A DNA stretch of 64,000 bases from NCBI GenBank assembly GCA_021292165.1, contig CM037880.1, positions 225,028,467 to 225,092,466 on the forward strand. The letters are read 5' to 3'. Made by a program: the position numbers and the translations under genes. Origin of the DNA: Shinisaurus crocodilurus. Lineage: Eukaryota; Chordata; Lepidosauria; Squamata; Shinisauridae. The notes under the pieces are model-generated. The model did not search any database and was not told the DNA's origin. It worked only from the letters and a program-made list of their open reading frames with translations. This document shows, piece by piece, positions 11,951 through 22,432 of this stretch. The number at the start of each line of letters is the position of its first letter. Position 1 is the stretch's first letter.

Positions 11951-13000
11951 CTCACTCTGTTAAATTTCATTTCGTTGTTTTCTGTGCAGACTCCTAACCT
12001 ATTGAGCTAATTTTGAATCTTGTTTCTGTCTTCTGTTATTAGCTTTCCCCCACCCAATTCTGTGTCATCTGCAAATCTGATGAGCATTCTCTCACCTCTT
12101 CCTCCAGGTCATTTATAGAAATGTTGAAGAGTACTGGGCCCAGGCCTGAGCCCCCCTGCAGCACCCCACTCGATACCTCCTTACAGTTGGACACAAAACC
12201 ATTGACAAGCCAGCTGTGGATCCACCTAGTAGTAATGCCACCCAACCTACACTTAACAACTAGTGTGACAAGTGTAATCCCAGCTAGAGGCTGGGGGGGG
12301 CCTCATGATGCAAATGTATGTCAGGGTCTCTTGCCAAATGTGCATAGTTTCCCTTTGATGCCCCTGTGCCACAGGTATTCGCATGCAAATGCGGCCCAAG
12401 CTCTCTAGTCATAATCAAGGAGCCTCCCCTCCCCTGCCTAGCCCAGATGAAGTTCATCCTGATTGGCCAAAGACAGCTGGGCTGCTGAAAGGAGGGGGGG
12501 GGTCTATACTGCCAGCCCTGGCTTTTGAGTGTCCTGGAGTAGGGCTTTTTGCTGAGGCAAGCCCCAAGAAGACCAACCCCCAGGCAAGGAGTAAGTGCCT
12601 GGGTATTTATATAGTGACTAGTTTTGTTGTTTTGTAGCTCTACTTGTGTATACCAAAGTGTCTCCCCACCTTTCTCCCTCTTCCCTCATTCCCCACTTTT
12701 TATTGTAATCTGTTTACCTTAAATAAACTTTCCTGGTTTTACCCCGCACGGGGTGTGTGGTTCCTCTGTGGTTCAGTGCTAAATCCAGTGTATAGACCAA
12801 GGGCAAGGCCCGGAGAGAATCAGGTCAAGACTGCAGAGCCAAGGCTGGCAGTTTTGCACCTTTGATCTCTAGTCTTGAAGAAAGGACCGGTTGGCAGTCT
12901 TTCACAACTAGCTCACTAATCAGGATATTATGGGGTACTTTGTCAAATCACAGCCCACTTGGATCCTGGCCAGCAGCTGTGCATTCGTGACTCAGAAAAG
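11951..13000 (-). mobile_element. CR1/L3-type LINE reverse-transcriptase fragment, interrupted by an LTR
   Basis: The minus strand at 12039-12245 reads VLQGGSGLGPVLFNISINDL, an eroded form of the CR1/L3 motif GVPQGSVLGPVLFNIFINDL. Beyond the LTR (12264-12906) the same element resumes with bases that in reverse read as a degenerate FDKVPHNILI-type segment. Reading frames are broken. Confidence 0.7.
12264..12906 (+). mobile_element. Solo LTR of an endogenous LTR element
   Basis: It starts TGTGACAAG and ends TTTCACA (TG...CA) and is flanked by a 5-bp direct repeat, ACTAG (12259-12263 and 12907-12911). An AATAAA at 12722-12727 could serve as the LTR poly(A) signal. No internal coding region adjoins it, so it is a solo LTR left by recombination. 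A related, diverged copy lies reversed at about 59426-60232. A 5-bp duplication does not settle the retrovirus class or exclude a gypsy-type element. Confidence 0.8.
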
Positions 13001-13559
13001 CCCTTGTGTGGACAAACCCCAAGTCTAGTTTAAGATATGGACAGAATGATGAATGGGCTCATGACTGGAATCTCATGCAGGATAAGAATGTTGTTTGTAA
13101 ATGATTAAATCAGGGCTCTCTAAAAATCTCACTCAGAGGGAGTCTGAGACTCTAAAATTCAAGGTGAATTGGGAGAAGGATGTTGGACACTGCACACTGA
13201 ATATGAACATTTGCAGGAAACCTAGAACTGGCTTATATTTGCAAAAGCGTTTTAATGACATATATTTGCATAAGATGTTGCAGACAGAGGTTTAGTCAAG
13301 CACCCCAGGCAAATACACAAAGAAGGTTTTGCTCTCTCAGTGAGGTAAAACCAGGCCTGCGGAGTTGCTAGACCAGTTTGGCTGGGAAGATAAACACATG
13401 AATGGCTTCAGATAAGTCTGTGAGGGCTGGCCAGGGTGCTGTGGCCCAAAGCCCAGGCCCCAGGGCCAGTCTGACTGCACAAGCAGCTTCAGCAAGATTC
13501 ACATATGGGTGCCAGTGAAGTAACAGTGAAGCAGGGGTAGGCAAGAGAATCCTCTTCAC
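13001..13559. other. Unassigned non-coding stretch
   Basis: No exon or named repeat is recognised; the piece next to 13000 may be the eroded end of the LINE to its left. Confidence 0.35.
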
Positions 13560-15400
13560 TTAATGCATTTATTTAAAAGGATTTTTAGGCCACCTTTAAG
13601 GGTAAAACCCTCTCAAGGCAGCATACAGGAAAAAGAGCATACAAAAGTATACAAATTTATTTATACAAATAAATAAATATACAATAAAATACTATAAAAC
13701 AGTATAAAAACAGGTTACACCAATAAAACCTGCAGCCCACAGATTAGGGGAAGGCCAGAAAAAAGATGGGCCTTCAGAGACTTCCTGAAGACCTGCAAAG
13801 AAGGGGCCTGGTGAACCCCTGATGGAAGCTGATTCCAGAGGTGCTGGGCCACCACTGAAAAGGCCCTCTCCCTTGTAGTCACCAGCCTAACTGCCCTTGG
13901 CAGCGGGCAAATGCGAAGGGCCTCTGTTGATAACCTCAGTGTGGGCAGGCAGGTAAGGGAGAAGTCAGTCCTTCAAGTAATGGGCCCAAACCATTTATGG
14001 CTTTGAAGGATAAAACCAGCACTTTAAATTGGTCTTGAAAATGCACAGTCAGCAGCTGCAGCTGGCACATTATCAGTGTCATATGATCAGACCGCCCAGC
14101 CCCCATCAATATCCAGGCGGCTGCATTCTGCGCCAGCTGAAGTTTCCAAGCTACTTTCAAAGGCAGCCCTATAGTAGCCAAGCCTAGATGCCGCATTGCA
14201 TCTGCTCAGCGCCATCCTTCTTGGTGTAGGCCCTGGAAAGCAAGAACTTGGGCACTGAAAAGCCGCTGTGACCAATTTGCTGGACACTTTGCAGATAAAG
14301 TTGCTCATATCCGTTTGGCCTCCAGTTCCTTCCACTGCTGCCAGGATTTCCATCGGATAGGAAGTCCTCCCACTTCCTGTCCCCAGATGTTGTTACGCCA
14401 ATGGGCATGAGGTTGAGCAGACACCCCCCAGCCCACTTTCTGAGACTGACCATCCAGGAAGGGGTGGAACCACCGTAGCACTGTGCCTCCTATGGCTAAG
14501 CCAGACGACTGATCCCGAAGGATACCGTGGCTGATGGTACTGGAAGCCACTGAGAGGTCCAAGAGAACCAACAAGGTCGCACTCCCCCCGTCCATTCCCT
14601 GGAGTATGTCATCTATTAGGGTGACCAAGGCCATTTCTGTCCCAAGGCCAGGCCTAAACTCAGATTGGAATGGATCCAAACAATCAGCATCATCCAACAC
14701 TACCTTGCCTAAAAAGGGTAGATTTGCTTTAGGCGACAATTATCAGAAAGCAATGGATCTAAGCCAGGTTTCCTCAATAGCGGCCTCACCACGGCTTCCT
14801 TTAAGCTAGGAGGACTGGTCCTTCCCCCGAGGAGAGCCAGTGTGGCGTAGTGGTTAGGGTGTTGGACTGGGACTCGGGAGATCCGGGTTCTAGTCCCCGC
14901 TCGGCCATGAAACTCATTGGGTGACTTTGGGCCAGTCATTGACTCTCAGCCTAACCTACCTCACACGGTTGTTGTGAGGATAACGTGGAGAAGAGGATGA
15001 GGATTATGTAAGCCGCCTTGGGTTCCTTGCAGGAAAAAAGGCGGGGTATAAATATAATAAATAAATAAATAAATCACCCCCAAGGTCCAGATGCCCAGCT
15101 GGTTTCACAAGCCAGGATGGGCCAGGGACCAGAGAGCAAGTGGTGGGCCTCAATCCTCCAAGCAGTTTCTCCACGTCCTCAAGTTGCACAAGCTGAAAGG
15201 TATCCACGACAACAGGCCTAGATGGCACTTTGGTCACATCCTGCTCTGACTCTGTCAACACAGCAGTGTCTAAAGCGGCACAATACGAGTCCCTTCATCT
15301 GCAAAGTGTCCAGCAAACTGGTCACGGCGGGCTTTGAGGGCTCAAGCTGTTGTTTTCCTGGGTCCACTCCAAGAAGGCCCTTCACCACCTGAAAAAGGCC
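13560..15400 (-). mobile_element. L2/CR1-clade LINE, antisense, interrupted by a SINE
   Basis: The minus strand at 14305-14739 reads LDPFQSEFRPGLGTEMALVT, then LLVLLDLSVASSTISHGIL and GGTVLRWFHPFLDG. These are degenerate versions of the RT core of L2-like LINEs (LLVLLDLSAAFDTIDH). The 13936-14196 region carries the C-terminal KLQLAQNAAAW and FKVLVLSFKAINGLGP motifs. Removing the SINE at 14834-15074 leaves further LINE-like sequence up to about 15400. It is a pseudogene with frameshifts. Confidence 0.8.
14834..15074 (+). mobile_element. Sauria-type SINE, full length
   Basis: The tRNA-like head GAGCCAGTGTGGCGTAGTGG (A-box region) is followed by a B-box-like GGGTTCTAGTCCC, the shared body, GCCGCCTTGGGTTCCTTGC, and an (AAAT)n tail. 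It inserted into the antisense L2-like LINE and so is younger than it. Confidence 0.93.
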
Positions 15401-15930
15401 GGCTGGATGACAGAGAGCAGATGCAATGGCGGCGGAGAAGTGTGATCTCTTTGCTGCCATCGCCACCACAGAGAAAGATTTCAGATGGATTCTTAAGTGT
15501 GTTCAGTCGTACTCACCGTCTGCACTCTAGCCGCTGGCCCAGTCACTCCTTTGCCCTCTGCTCCCCTAAATACCAGGGTGCCGATGCAGCTCTACGACTG
15601 GGCTGAGGATGTTTGCGTTAGGGTTAGGGTTGCATCGAGGGCCAGGGACATCCCCTCATTCTAAGCAGAGACCGGGGCCTTGGCAGGTCCACCAGCGAAG
15701 CCTACACAGAGGAATTCCCAGGAGGCCTTCATCAGCCTCCTGGGGCGGACCATCAAATTCTGTCTGCCATCCCTGTGGAGGTTCTAGGCAGCTTGAGGAG
15801 CAAAATGTTCTGTCCATGCCAAGGGAGTCAAGGGCTGACTCTTGGGGGTGGGGGGAGTTTTTGGCTGTTTCAGTCAAATGTGCAGGTGCCTGTGGACCCC
15901 TCTGCATACATTACCTGAAGCGGACGCTGC
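15401..15930. other. Unassigned stretch with a short telomere-like motif
   Basis: GTTAGGGTTAGGGTT at about 15617-15631 is just over two TTAGGG units, too short to mean more than chance or a small interstitial trace. Nothing else is recognised. Confidence 0.35.
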
Positions 15931-15938
15931 CCCTAGAC

Positions 15939-16864
15939 CAGTGATGGCAAACCTATGGCACGGGTGCCACAGCTGGCACGCAGTGACCTCTCTGTGGGCA
16001 TTCGAGCCATTGGTCACCAGATCGCGAAAAGACCGTCCCCTTCTGCAAAACACTAATGATCTTGTTCTTTCTCACAGTGTGGAACAGAATGGTTTTATTC
16101 TAGAATTCCTGTTACAGAATTCTTTTCTACATTGTTATCACATTTAAAAGATTTTGAAGAATGATGCACAGAGCATGGCTTGGATGTAGAGCCCTAACAG
16201 TTGACCTGAGTGCTGCATGTGTTGCTCTCAAACTAACGAAGTATGAGCCAAGGTTTGACAAATTATCAGCATGCATGCAATAGCAAAAATCACATTAATT
16301 GTGCAAAAGCATACCCAATGCAAACTTTTACCTAATGCAGTATTTGCAGTCCAAGACATTAAGTGTTTAAAATGTGTTAAGCACGTTTAGTTTTCTTGTT
16401 TATCTTGCTCATCCTAGTACAGGTTGACTTTTACTTTTACTAATCCGACACCTGTAGAAGCAAGGAAAGGACCCGGGGTAAAGCTTGCCCCGTACAATTT
16501 CAGTCTGGCATATAATCATATTACAAGTTGAGAATCCCTTATCCAAAAATACATGTGCCTACGGTAATTATTTTAAAAGTTTGTATAAATTCCCTTCAGG
16601 CTATGTGTACAATGTAGTACTATAATAATTTTTTGAGTTGATTTTTTTTTCAACAAAAAACTGTTTGCATCATTGAAAGCTCTGTTATTGTGTTTTTCTT
16701 TAAAGACAAAAGATGTTAATTAGTTCGGACAACTGTATGGGTTGTTTTTCTAAAACTAAAACCTCGGTATTCAGGTTTAATTGCAGTGTTGGCACTTTGA
16801 AATAAATAAGTTGGTTTTGTGTTGCAGTTTGGGCACTCGGGCTCAAAAAGGTTCGCCATCACTG
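15939..16864. mobile_element. Long non-autonomous hAT element (926 bp)
   Basis: The termini are inverted: CAGTGATGGCAAACCTATGG at the left, and GGTTCGCCATCACTG at the right. Subterminal GCACGGGTGCCA / TTTGGGCACTCGGGC blocks also pair. Flanks CCCTAGAC (15931-15938) and TCATAGAC (16865-16872) are an 8-bp target duplication with two mismatches and a central TA. The AT-rich interior has no transposase frame. The ends resemble the horizontally transferred OposCharlie1 (OC1) group as I remember it, which needs a library comparison. Confidence 0.8.
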
Positions 16865-16989
16865 TCATAGACAGATCCCACACACTGAAACACACCTGCC
16901 AATGGACCCAACACCTTCAGAGGCATCCTCTGCATGTCACTGATTGCGCCATGCACTGGGCACCGATATTCTGCAGAGTCTGCCTCCGC

Positions 16990-17580
16990 CACAGGAACAA
17001 AGAAGATACCAACAAAAAGCACCCTGTCCCTTTTGGGGCTGGCTTCCGCCCAGCATCTCCCAACGTTCACCTGGCTATCAGGGGTGCTACCCATGGGTAC
17101 CAAGTCCCATGACAGGAACCAGGACATTCCCTGCTGGAAGTCTACGGGGTGTAATAATATTCATTACTGAATGCACGTGCTGGAGATGCCATACCCAGCA
17201 GCAGCCTGGAAAAACAGACCTGCATACAAGGTTTAGAAACCACAAATCAGCCATCTCGGCCAAAGGAACTGAACCAACCACCGGCCTCAGAACATGTTAC
17301 CCATTACCGCTCTGACTTGGAAATATTCCCTATAGAGCAGGGCTCTCCAACCTTGGGTCCCCAGATGTTTTTGGCCTACAACTCTCAGCATGCCCCAGCC
17401 AGCTGGCTGGGGCATGCTGGGAGTTGTAGGCCAAAAACATCTGGGGACCCAAGGTTGGAGCGCCCTGCTATAGAGCAACCATCAAATCCAAGGATATTAG
17501 AAGGAAGCAAATACTCCTGGGTCTACAGACTGAAGCGCCCAGGGACTCAACCTGGAAGACAACACTTCATCTCCGTCTAG
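16990..17580 (+). mobile_element. Penelope-like or other GIY-YIG retroelement fragment
   Basis: Around 17141-17290 the frame reads CTCWRCHTQQQPGKTDLHTR then FRNHKSAI, a decayed version of the CxxxYVGKT...LRTRxxxHKSAI pattern of GIY-YIG domains found at the C-terminus of Penelope-like elements. After the hairpin at 17338-17467 it resumes with SKYSWVYRLKRPGTQPG, like the ExxWIxxLKTLxPxGLN end of such domains. It is broken and non-functional. The RT part is absent. Confidence 0.5.
17338..17467. mobile_element. Palindromic hAT hairpin element, copy B (130 bp)
   Basis: A nearly perfect inverted repeat with ends CAGGGCTCTCC and GGAGCGCCCTG. The 8-bp duplication CTATAGAG (17330-17337 and 17468-17475) is perfect and has a central TA. 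It is inserted inside the GIY-YIG fragment. Confidence 0.9.
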
Positions 17581-18230
17581 CTTTCTTGCACATGCCTTGA
17601 GAGAGGCAGGCCGCTCCTCAGGGAACCCTCCCTGGATCCCAAGGAAGGCAGCAATTATTGGTTGCTCATTCATATCCCCTTCTGGACCAAGATGCTTGAG
17701 CAGCTGGTGGCCGTGCAACTCAAGGCAAGGGGCCCATTTCAATCCAGCAAGAAAAGTAAGATTTACGTAAGATCCGCTGTTGCAGAGACGGCACTCTCAC
17801 ACAATCCCTGCCCAATGCCAGGATGGTGACAGGGAAGCCTGCCCAAGCCAAACAACACCAACACCAGATACACAACCCCCCCAAAGAAAAAAGCATCTTC
17901 AGGCAGAGAGGCTGGAATACAAGGGAGCAGCACAAACCAAGTGGAGCAGAATGGCTCCCATCTCTGCCTTGGCAGCCCCGAATGTACCAGCTGGTGACTG
18001 GACTGCATCTTTTGACTTGGCTTCCATTTCTTCTTGGAGAGTTGGTTCTGGGTTCAGGTTCAAGGCAACGGAGGGATTTTAGATCGGGGTTCAGTTCTGG
18101 ATCAGTTTGGTTTCATTTGAACGATGGCTACGAGGGGGCTGGATCTCTCCCGAGTAGCAGGGCTAGAGCAGGCGGCTCAAGGTGGCTATGGTTCTATGAT
18201 TCTAGGTCATTTACTTTGCACGAGACTCTT
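17581..18230. other. Unassigned stretch downstream of gene A
   Basis: It lies past the poly(A) signal of the minus-strand gene. No exon or repeat family is recognised. Confidence 0.4.
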
Positions 18231-18252
18231 TGGACAGGCTTTTTTCAGATGG

Positions 18253-18258
18253 TTTATT
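18253..18258 (-). terminator. Poly(A) signal AATAAA of gene A
   Basis: The minus strand reads CACAATAAACCATCTG, 55 bases after the stop codon. The same string is found after gene B, so the 3' ends are homologous. Confidence 0.8.
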
Positions 18259-18281
18259 GTGCTTGCAGCGGGCCGCACGCC

Positions 18282-18308
18282 GGGAGGGAGGGAGGGAGGG
18301 AGGGAGGG
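18282..18308. repeat. (GGGA)n microsatellite in the 3' UTR of gene A
   Basis: About seven GGGA/GGAG units between the stop codon and the poly(A) signal. Confidence 0.9.
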
Positions 18309-18312
18309 GAGA

Positions 18313-18639
18313 TCACCAGATGAACAAGGGCTTCCCGTCGGCCTGCGACAGCATCTTGAGGCAGTTGAGCAGTACAAGACAGTCGACCCTATCATCCAGG
18401 GGCACGATGTTCTCGATCACCTCCTGCAGGTAGCTTGCATCATTGTAGGTGTCCCCCTCCGAGCCCGTGTCTGGCCGTTCCCGGAGGATCCCGTAAGTGT
18501 TCACAATGTGTTCTGTGAACTGGGGGTGGAAGGTTGGGTTGTAGCCGTTGGGCTTCAGCTGGTTCATGATGTCGTTGTAGCGTTCCATCATGCTTGTGCG
18601 CTGCTCTGAGGTCAGTGGGGACAGAGGGTCATTTCCACC
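18313..18639 (-). CDS. Gene A last exon: C-terminal half of the speriolin C-terminal domain
   Basis: The minus strand has the acceptor CCCCACAG|GGTGGAAAT and an open frame of 108 codons ending in TGA. It reads GGNDPLSPLTSEQRTSMMER..., then FTEHIVNTYGILRERPD and ends LSQADGKPLFIW. The motifs HIVNTYGILRERP and DGKPLFIW are hallmarks of the speriolin family C-terminus, which in mammals belongs to a testis protein of centrosomes and the sperm neck (mouse speriolin binds CDC20). The exon starts in phase 0, like its counterpart 30326-30655, which is two residues different in pattern of gaps. The first 22 bases after the stop codon are almost identical in both genes. Orthology to SPATC1 itself is less clear than for gene B. 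Confidence 0.93.
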   Translation of the reverse strand, partial: GGNDPLSPLTSEQRTSMMERYNDIMNQLKPNGYNPTFHPQFTEHIVNTYGILRERPDTGSEGDTYNDASYLQEVIENIVPLDDRVDCLVLLNCLKMLSQADGKPLFIW

Positions 18640-19289
18640 CTGTGGGGAGAGGAGAGCATTAAGGAGGCACACCCGAGTCCCTCAAAGAGAGCTTGGCCTT
18701 CCCCCCACTCCGCATAGATGGGCACAGTCATCGGCACAAGTTTACAGAGTCAGCAGAATCAAGTGGCAGAGCTCCTCCGGGGCTGTACCACCTCAGGAGG
18801 TTGCCAGGAGAGGCTGCACCTTTGAACACAGGCTGCACACAGAAAACTAGCAGGCTGTACTTTTCTCCCCAACCTGCTCCTATGCCGCACGGGGAATTTT
18901 ATTCACCCGGGGGCATGCACCCTTCCACCTGCAGCCTCAGGTGGTATAGTCCAAGAAACCCGGCCCAAGATTCCCGGCCCTCAGATTCTAGGGATCTCAT
19001 TAGATGGCTTTGGCTCGTTTCGAACTTGTACTACTGCCATGTTCACAGATTGGTGTCCCAGACAATAGACAGACCATAGAATCAGTTTTACAGTTCTAAC
19101 CACAACATTCCAATGATCACCAATAAGAGAAAAATGTTGGTATAAGTTAAAAATACAGTTATATTTTTACTTACTATTTTTCGATAGCGCCTTTAACTAC
19201 AAAGGCATTAAATAAACAAACTACTGTGAAAAAGGCAAATTCCATGTTGGGGATCATTAGGAAAGGAATTGAAAATAAGACTGCCAGTA

Positions 19290-19510
19290 TCATTATGCCT
19301 TTACACATATCTCTGTGCAATCACACTTGGAATACTGTGTACAGCCCACGTTGCTACAAATGAAAAAGGACACTGTAGAGCTGGAAAAGGGGAAACTGAC
19401 ACGATTCAGGGGCTGGAGCAACTGCCCTGTCTGGGAAGGTTACAATGTTTGGGGCTGTTTAATTAGAAAAAAGGCGAGTGGGAGGAGACATGGCAGAGCT
19501 GTGCAAAATT
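19290..19510 (+). mobile_element. Old CR1-like LINE fragment
   Basis: SHLEYCVQPTLLQMKKDTVE and, after a frameshift, LIRKKASG resemble the CR1 ORF2 string (L/P)HLEYCVQFWAPHFKKDI...LE. It is much more eroded than the copies at 26.7 and 36.6 kb. Confidence 0.6.
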
Positions 19511-19734
19511 ACACACCCTACGCCACAGCGCTGCGGGGTGCCCTGCCTTATGGGGAGGTGGACCTGCCACCGGGTGACCACCTTCTCCCAGCAACAAAGC
19601 AAAAGATCTGGGGGGGGGGGATTCGTTTACCCTCCCAAACCGTGAGTCAGAAGAAACTGACGGGGATAAGGACAAGAAAGGGGAGCAGGAAAGGCACCGC
19701 AGGAAGATTGATTTCTGCAGGTGTGGCTACGGTG

Positions 19735-20200
19735 GGCTGCCGGCTGCCCTGTCCCAATACCTCGATACCATTTATCAGCACTTCATGGGAGGGGTGCGGC
19801 TGAGGTATGACGAACCTTCCCGCATGAGAGCGGCAACCAACCCCCTACTGCGCTGGGCTCCCGCTCGCTCCGTCAATGACCACAGCTTGCCCAAACAAGG
19901 GAGACAGGACAGACAGCGGTCATTTGGCCACCCGCCAGGGACCCCCTGCAGCAGTGAGGGCCCAGGCGGGGCAGGGGCTCAACCCTGCCTGCTCTGCTGG
20001 GAGCTTCGCTGCCAGGGCTTCTGGAATCGGAACCCGTGCAAGTTCACCCCTGGGTGCTCCATCTGCAGAGGACCCCACCCCTTCAGGAGGTGTCCCAAGG
20101 GCCGGGGGAAGGGAGGGAGGGAGGGGCTGGGCAGGGCAGAAAAGGAGGGCCTGGCCAAACACCTGGCAGAGGGACCCAGCCCAATTAAGCTGCCCTGCCC
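19735..20200 (+). mobile_element. DIRS-like retroelement gag fragment with a zinc-knuckle-like motif
   Basis: In plus-strand frame: YLDTIYQHFMGG, RLRYDEPSRMRAATNPLLRW, and later CLLCWELRCQGFWNRNPCKF followed by CSICRGPHPFRRCPKG. The order 'YDExFRMRAAxNPxLxW' then 'CWxFNxxxCxxxxCKFxHxCxxCGGPHPxxxCP' is familiar to me from gag-like proteins of DIRS-type (tyrosine recombinase) retroelements of fish and amphibians. It is a partial, non-host fossil inside the last intron of gene A. The assignment is from memory of the family pattern. Confidence 0.5.
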
Positions 20201-20249
20201 GGCTGACCTGCTGGGAGAGTATCCCAACAGGGAGGGCGTGAGTATCTGT

Positions 20250-20350
20250 CCTGCTTCTGGGATCCCGTGGGCAGCTGGCTGGCCACTGTGTAAACAGAAT
20301 GCTGGATGAGATGGACCTTGGTCCGATCCAGCAGGGCTCTTCTGATGTCC
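20250..20350 (+). repeat. Tail of a squamate LINE/SINE family
   Basis: TGGCCACTGTGTAAACAGAA, then GATGGACCTTGGTCCGATCC and AGCAGGGCTCTTCTGATGTC, a string common at retroelement 3' ends in lizards and snakes. Confidence 0.6.
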
Positions 20351-20791
20351 TTCGGAGAAGGAGCCCCCTCAGCTCCGAGCTGCACTAGTCCGCACTGCCC
20401 TACTCTGGGAGGCGGCGGCTGCGCTGCTCCCCGCTCCGTTTTTTGCAGTCTGAAGAGTGGCAGACAGCAGCGCTTTTCAAAACAGGGCACCTCAAGCTCT
20501 CCCGAGGAAACAGGCCAAGACACGTCCAGGACAGGGAAAAGCACAGGCCACACTCCCCACTTCTGTTACCCTGTGAGGGAGAGGGCTGGCTGGATCTTTT
20601 TTCTCTCTCTCTCTTGATTGCTTTGATTGTATAAAAAATGTGAACTTAACAAATGCATAAGCATGTTTTTAAAAGACTGCACCTTTCAAAGAAGGTGGCC
20701 AAGGCACGCACAGCCCCCCCTCCCCTCCCCCCCCGTGCACTCTGTCAGCACACCACAGCAGGGGGGGGCAGTGAACCGAGGCTCCCCGCAC

Positions 20792-20931
20792 CTGCATGAT
20801 TTTCTCAGGGATGTTACCAACGGTGTAACCATAGAGGCGGACCCGGTCAGGAAAGATGCCGGAGAGGATCCTGCGATCCAGCTGGAAGGCGATCTCACCC
20901 ACGATGCGCTCCAGGGTGACTTGCCTGCCGT
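20792..20931 (-). CDS. Gene A exon 4: N-terminal half of the speriolin C-terminal domain
   Basis: The minus strand has acceptor TCCTTGCAG|AC and donor CAG|GTGCGG. The exon gives two bases completing a split codon (phase 1) plus 46 codons: ...[20 protein letters not shown] then [20 protein letters not shown] and Q. This block ([29 protein letters not shown]) is the most conserved segment of the speriolin family, shared by SPATC1 and SPATC1L in mammals. Gene B exon 4 is the direct counterpart. The exon length differs by six bases (140 against 134) with the frame kept. No stop, frameshift or lost splice site is seen, so the paralogue appears functional. Confidence 0.95.
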
Positions 20932-21664
20932 CTGCAAGGACCAAGAGGGATGACCGGTCAGCACAGGGAGGCCGCAGAGGTGAGAGGCCAATGGCTCCCT
21001 GCCCGGGAAGCCCCTGTGGGCGGCCACCACGTCCCACGGCCCAGCTGAAGAGCTGCCCCGTTTGCTCGGGCCAAGGGGTGCTTCGGGCACTACAGCTGCA
21101 TAGTGAAAATTTAATGTGTGGTGCTCATACATTTCCCAAAAGAAGAGGAGTAATGCAAAACCATAACGTTCCTCTTCATTTTTCTGCAAGCAACCTGATT
21201 CCTATAACAACATATCAAACATTTTATAAGGTGTGATCATGGGAATGTCATTTATGTAATCCAATGCCCATGCGAGAAAATGTATGCGGGGGGGGGGGGA
21301 ACCTCCAGGCTTCTCAAGAGACAGTGGGGCAGGGGGGGGCATTTCAGTAGTATCAGGAGGAAAGAGTCCTCTCCGTACTTCGGTACACCCTTTTCTTGAG
21401 AAAACTCCCACTATATCTTCCACTATACATATAAATGGGATTTGGTGATAGTCCCTGGGAAGCAAAGATAAAGCGGGGGGGGGGGGGGCAGCCGTGTTGA
21501 GAGGAGCCCTAGATGAAAAAAAATGTGGTTGTAAAGAGATGTCCATCTGGTGGATGGGAAAGCTGTTGAGCGGGGAAGAGTTGGCCTGACTAGCGCAGAT
21601 AAGGAAAGCCTCAGTTTACAGGCTGGGTTTGGTGGTGGTGCTGGTCCTGGAAGAGAATTCTACT

Positions 21665-21820
21665 CAGGGCCGGTGCTACCATTAGGCCAACTAGGCGGCT
21701 GCCTAGAGCGCTGGGCTAAAGGGGGCACCAGGAGCATAGGGCTGGAGGGAGGGAGGGCTCAAGTGGGAAGAGGGGAGCACTAAATATCTGGTCTTGCCTA
21801 GGGCACCAAACTGCCTTGCA
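21665..21820 (+). mobile_element. hAT MITE of the CAGGGCCGG family, truncated right end
   Basis: It starts CAGGGCCGGTGCTACCATTA and continues GGCGGCTGCCTAGAGCGC. It matches the complete 167-bp copy at 31474-31640, but the last bases (CCGGTCCTG) are missing where LINE sequence begins. Confidence 0.8.
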
Positions 21821-22432
21821 CTGTAATGCGCTCTACGTGGGGTTACCCTTGAAGACGGTTCGGAAGCTGCAGCTGGTACAGAACGCGGCGGCTCGCCTGG
21901 TTAAAGGCAGCCGCCGGCGGGATCACATCACGCCAGTGCTGAAGGATTTGCACTGGCTACCAGTTGCTTGCCGAGCCGAATTCAAGGTGTTGGTTTTGAC
22001 CTTTAAAACCCTATACGGCTCTGGTCCAGTTTATCTCAAGGAGCGTCTCCAGCAACACCAAGTGGGCCGCTCAACAAGATCTGCCACGGATGGCCTTCTC
22101 CTTGTCCCTTCAGCCAGAGCAGCTAGACTGGTGGGGACGAGGAAGAGGGCCTTTTCTGTGGCGGCCCCCGTACTGTGGAACTCTCTCCCGAGTGACCTCC
22201 GCCATGCCCCCTCTCTGATGAGGTTCCGTCGTTCATTAAAAACCTGGTTGTTCAGGCGGGAATATGGGGTGGGTTAAGATTTTAAAATTTTTATATTGTT
22301 TTAATGTATTTTATTGTATTATGTATTTTATTGTGTGTACATCGCCCAGGGTGGCCGGTTGCCGGCCAGATGGGCGATAAATAAATATTAATAATAAATA
22401 ATAAATAAATAAATAAATAAATGCTATTATAC
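21821..22432 (+). mobile_element. L2/CR1-clade LINE 3' end
   Basis: A clean frame to 22277 reads KLQLVQNAAARLVKGSRRRD, ITPVLKDLHWLPV, FKVLVLTFKTLYGSGPVYL and RAFSVAAPVLWNSLPSDLR, the C-terminal part of the ORF2 of L2-like LINEs. A tail with GGCCGGTTGCCGGCCAGATG and an (AAAT)n end follows. The frame is intact, so this copy is young, but it lacks the 5' part and has no function by itself. Confidence 0.9.

Larger units (their letters stand above)
18640..20791 (-). other. Gene A intron between exons 4 and 5
   Basis: Donor GTGCGG at 20791 and acceptor CCCCACAG at 18640 on the minus strand. It holds a CR1-like fragment, a DIRS-like gag fossil and a repeat tail (listed separately). The rest, including the AT-rich 19080-19260, is unassigned. 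Confidence 0.8.

Noticed and set aside
14834..14920. tRNA-like A and B boxes in the GAGCCAGTG repeats (also 27969 and 49675)
   Set aside because: They belong to tRNA-derived SINE heads with SINE bodies and (AAAT)n tails, not to tRNA genes. No cloverleaf with an acceptor stem closes.
15617..15631. Interstitial telomere repeat
   Set aside because: Just over two TTAGGG units, which is within chance expectation for 64 kb.
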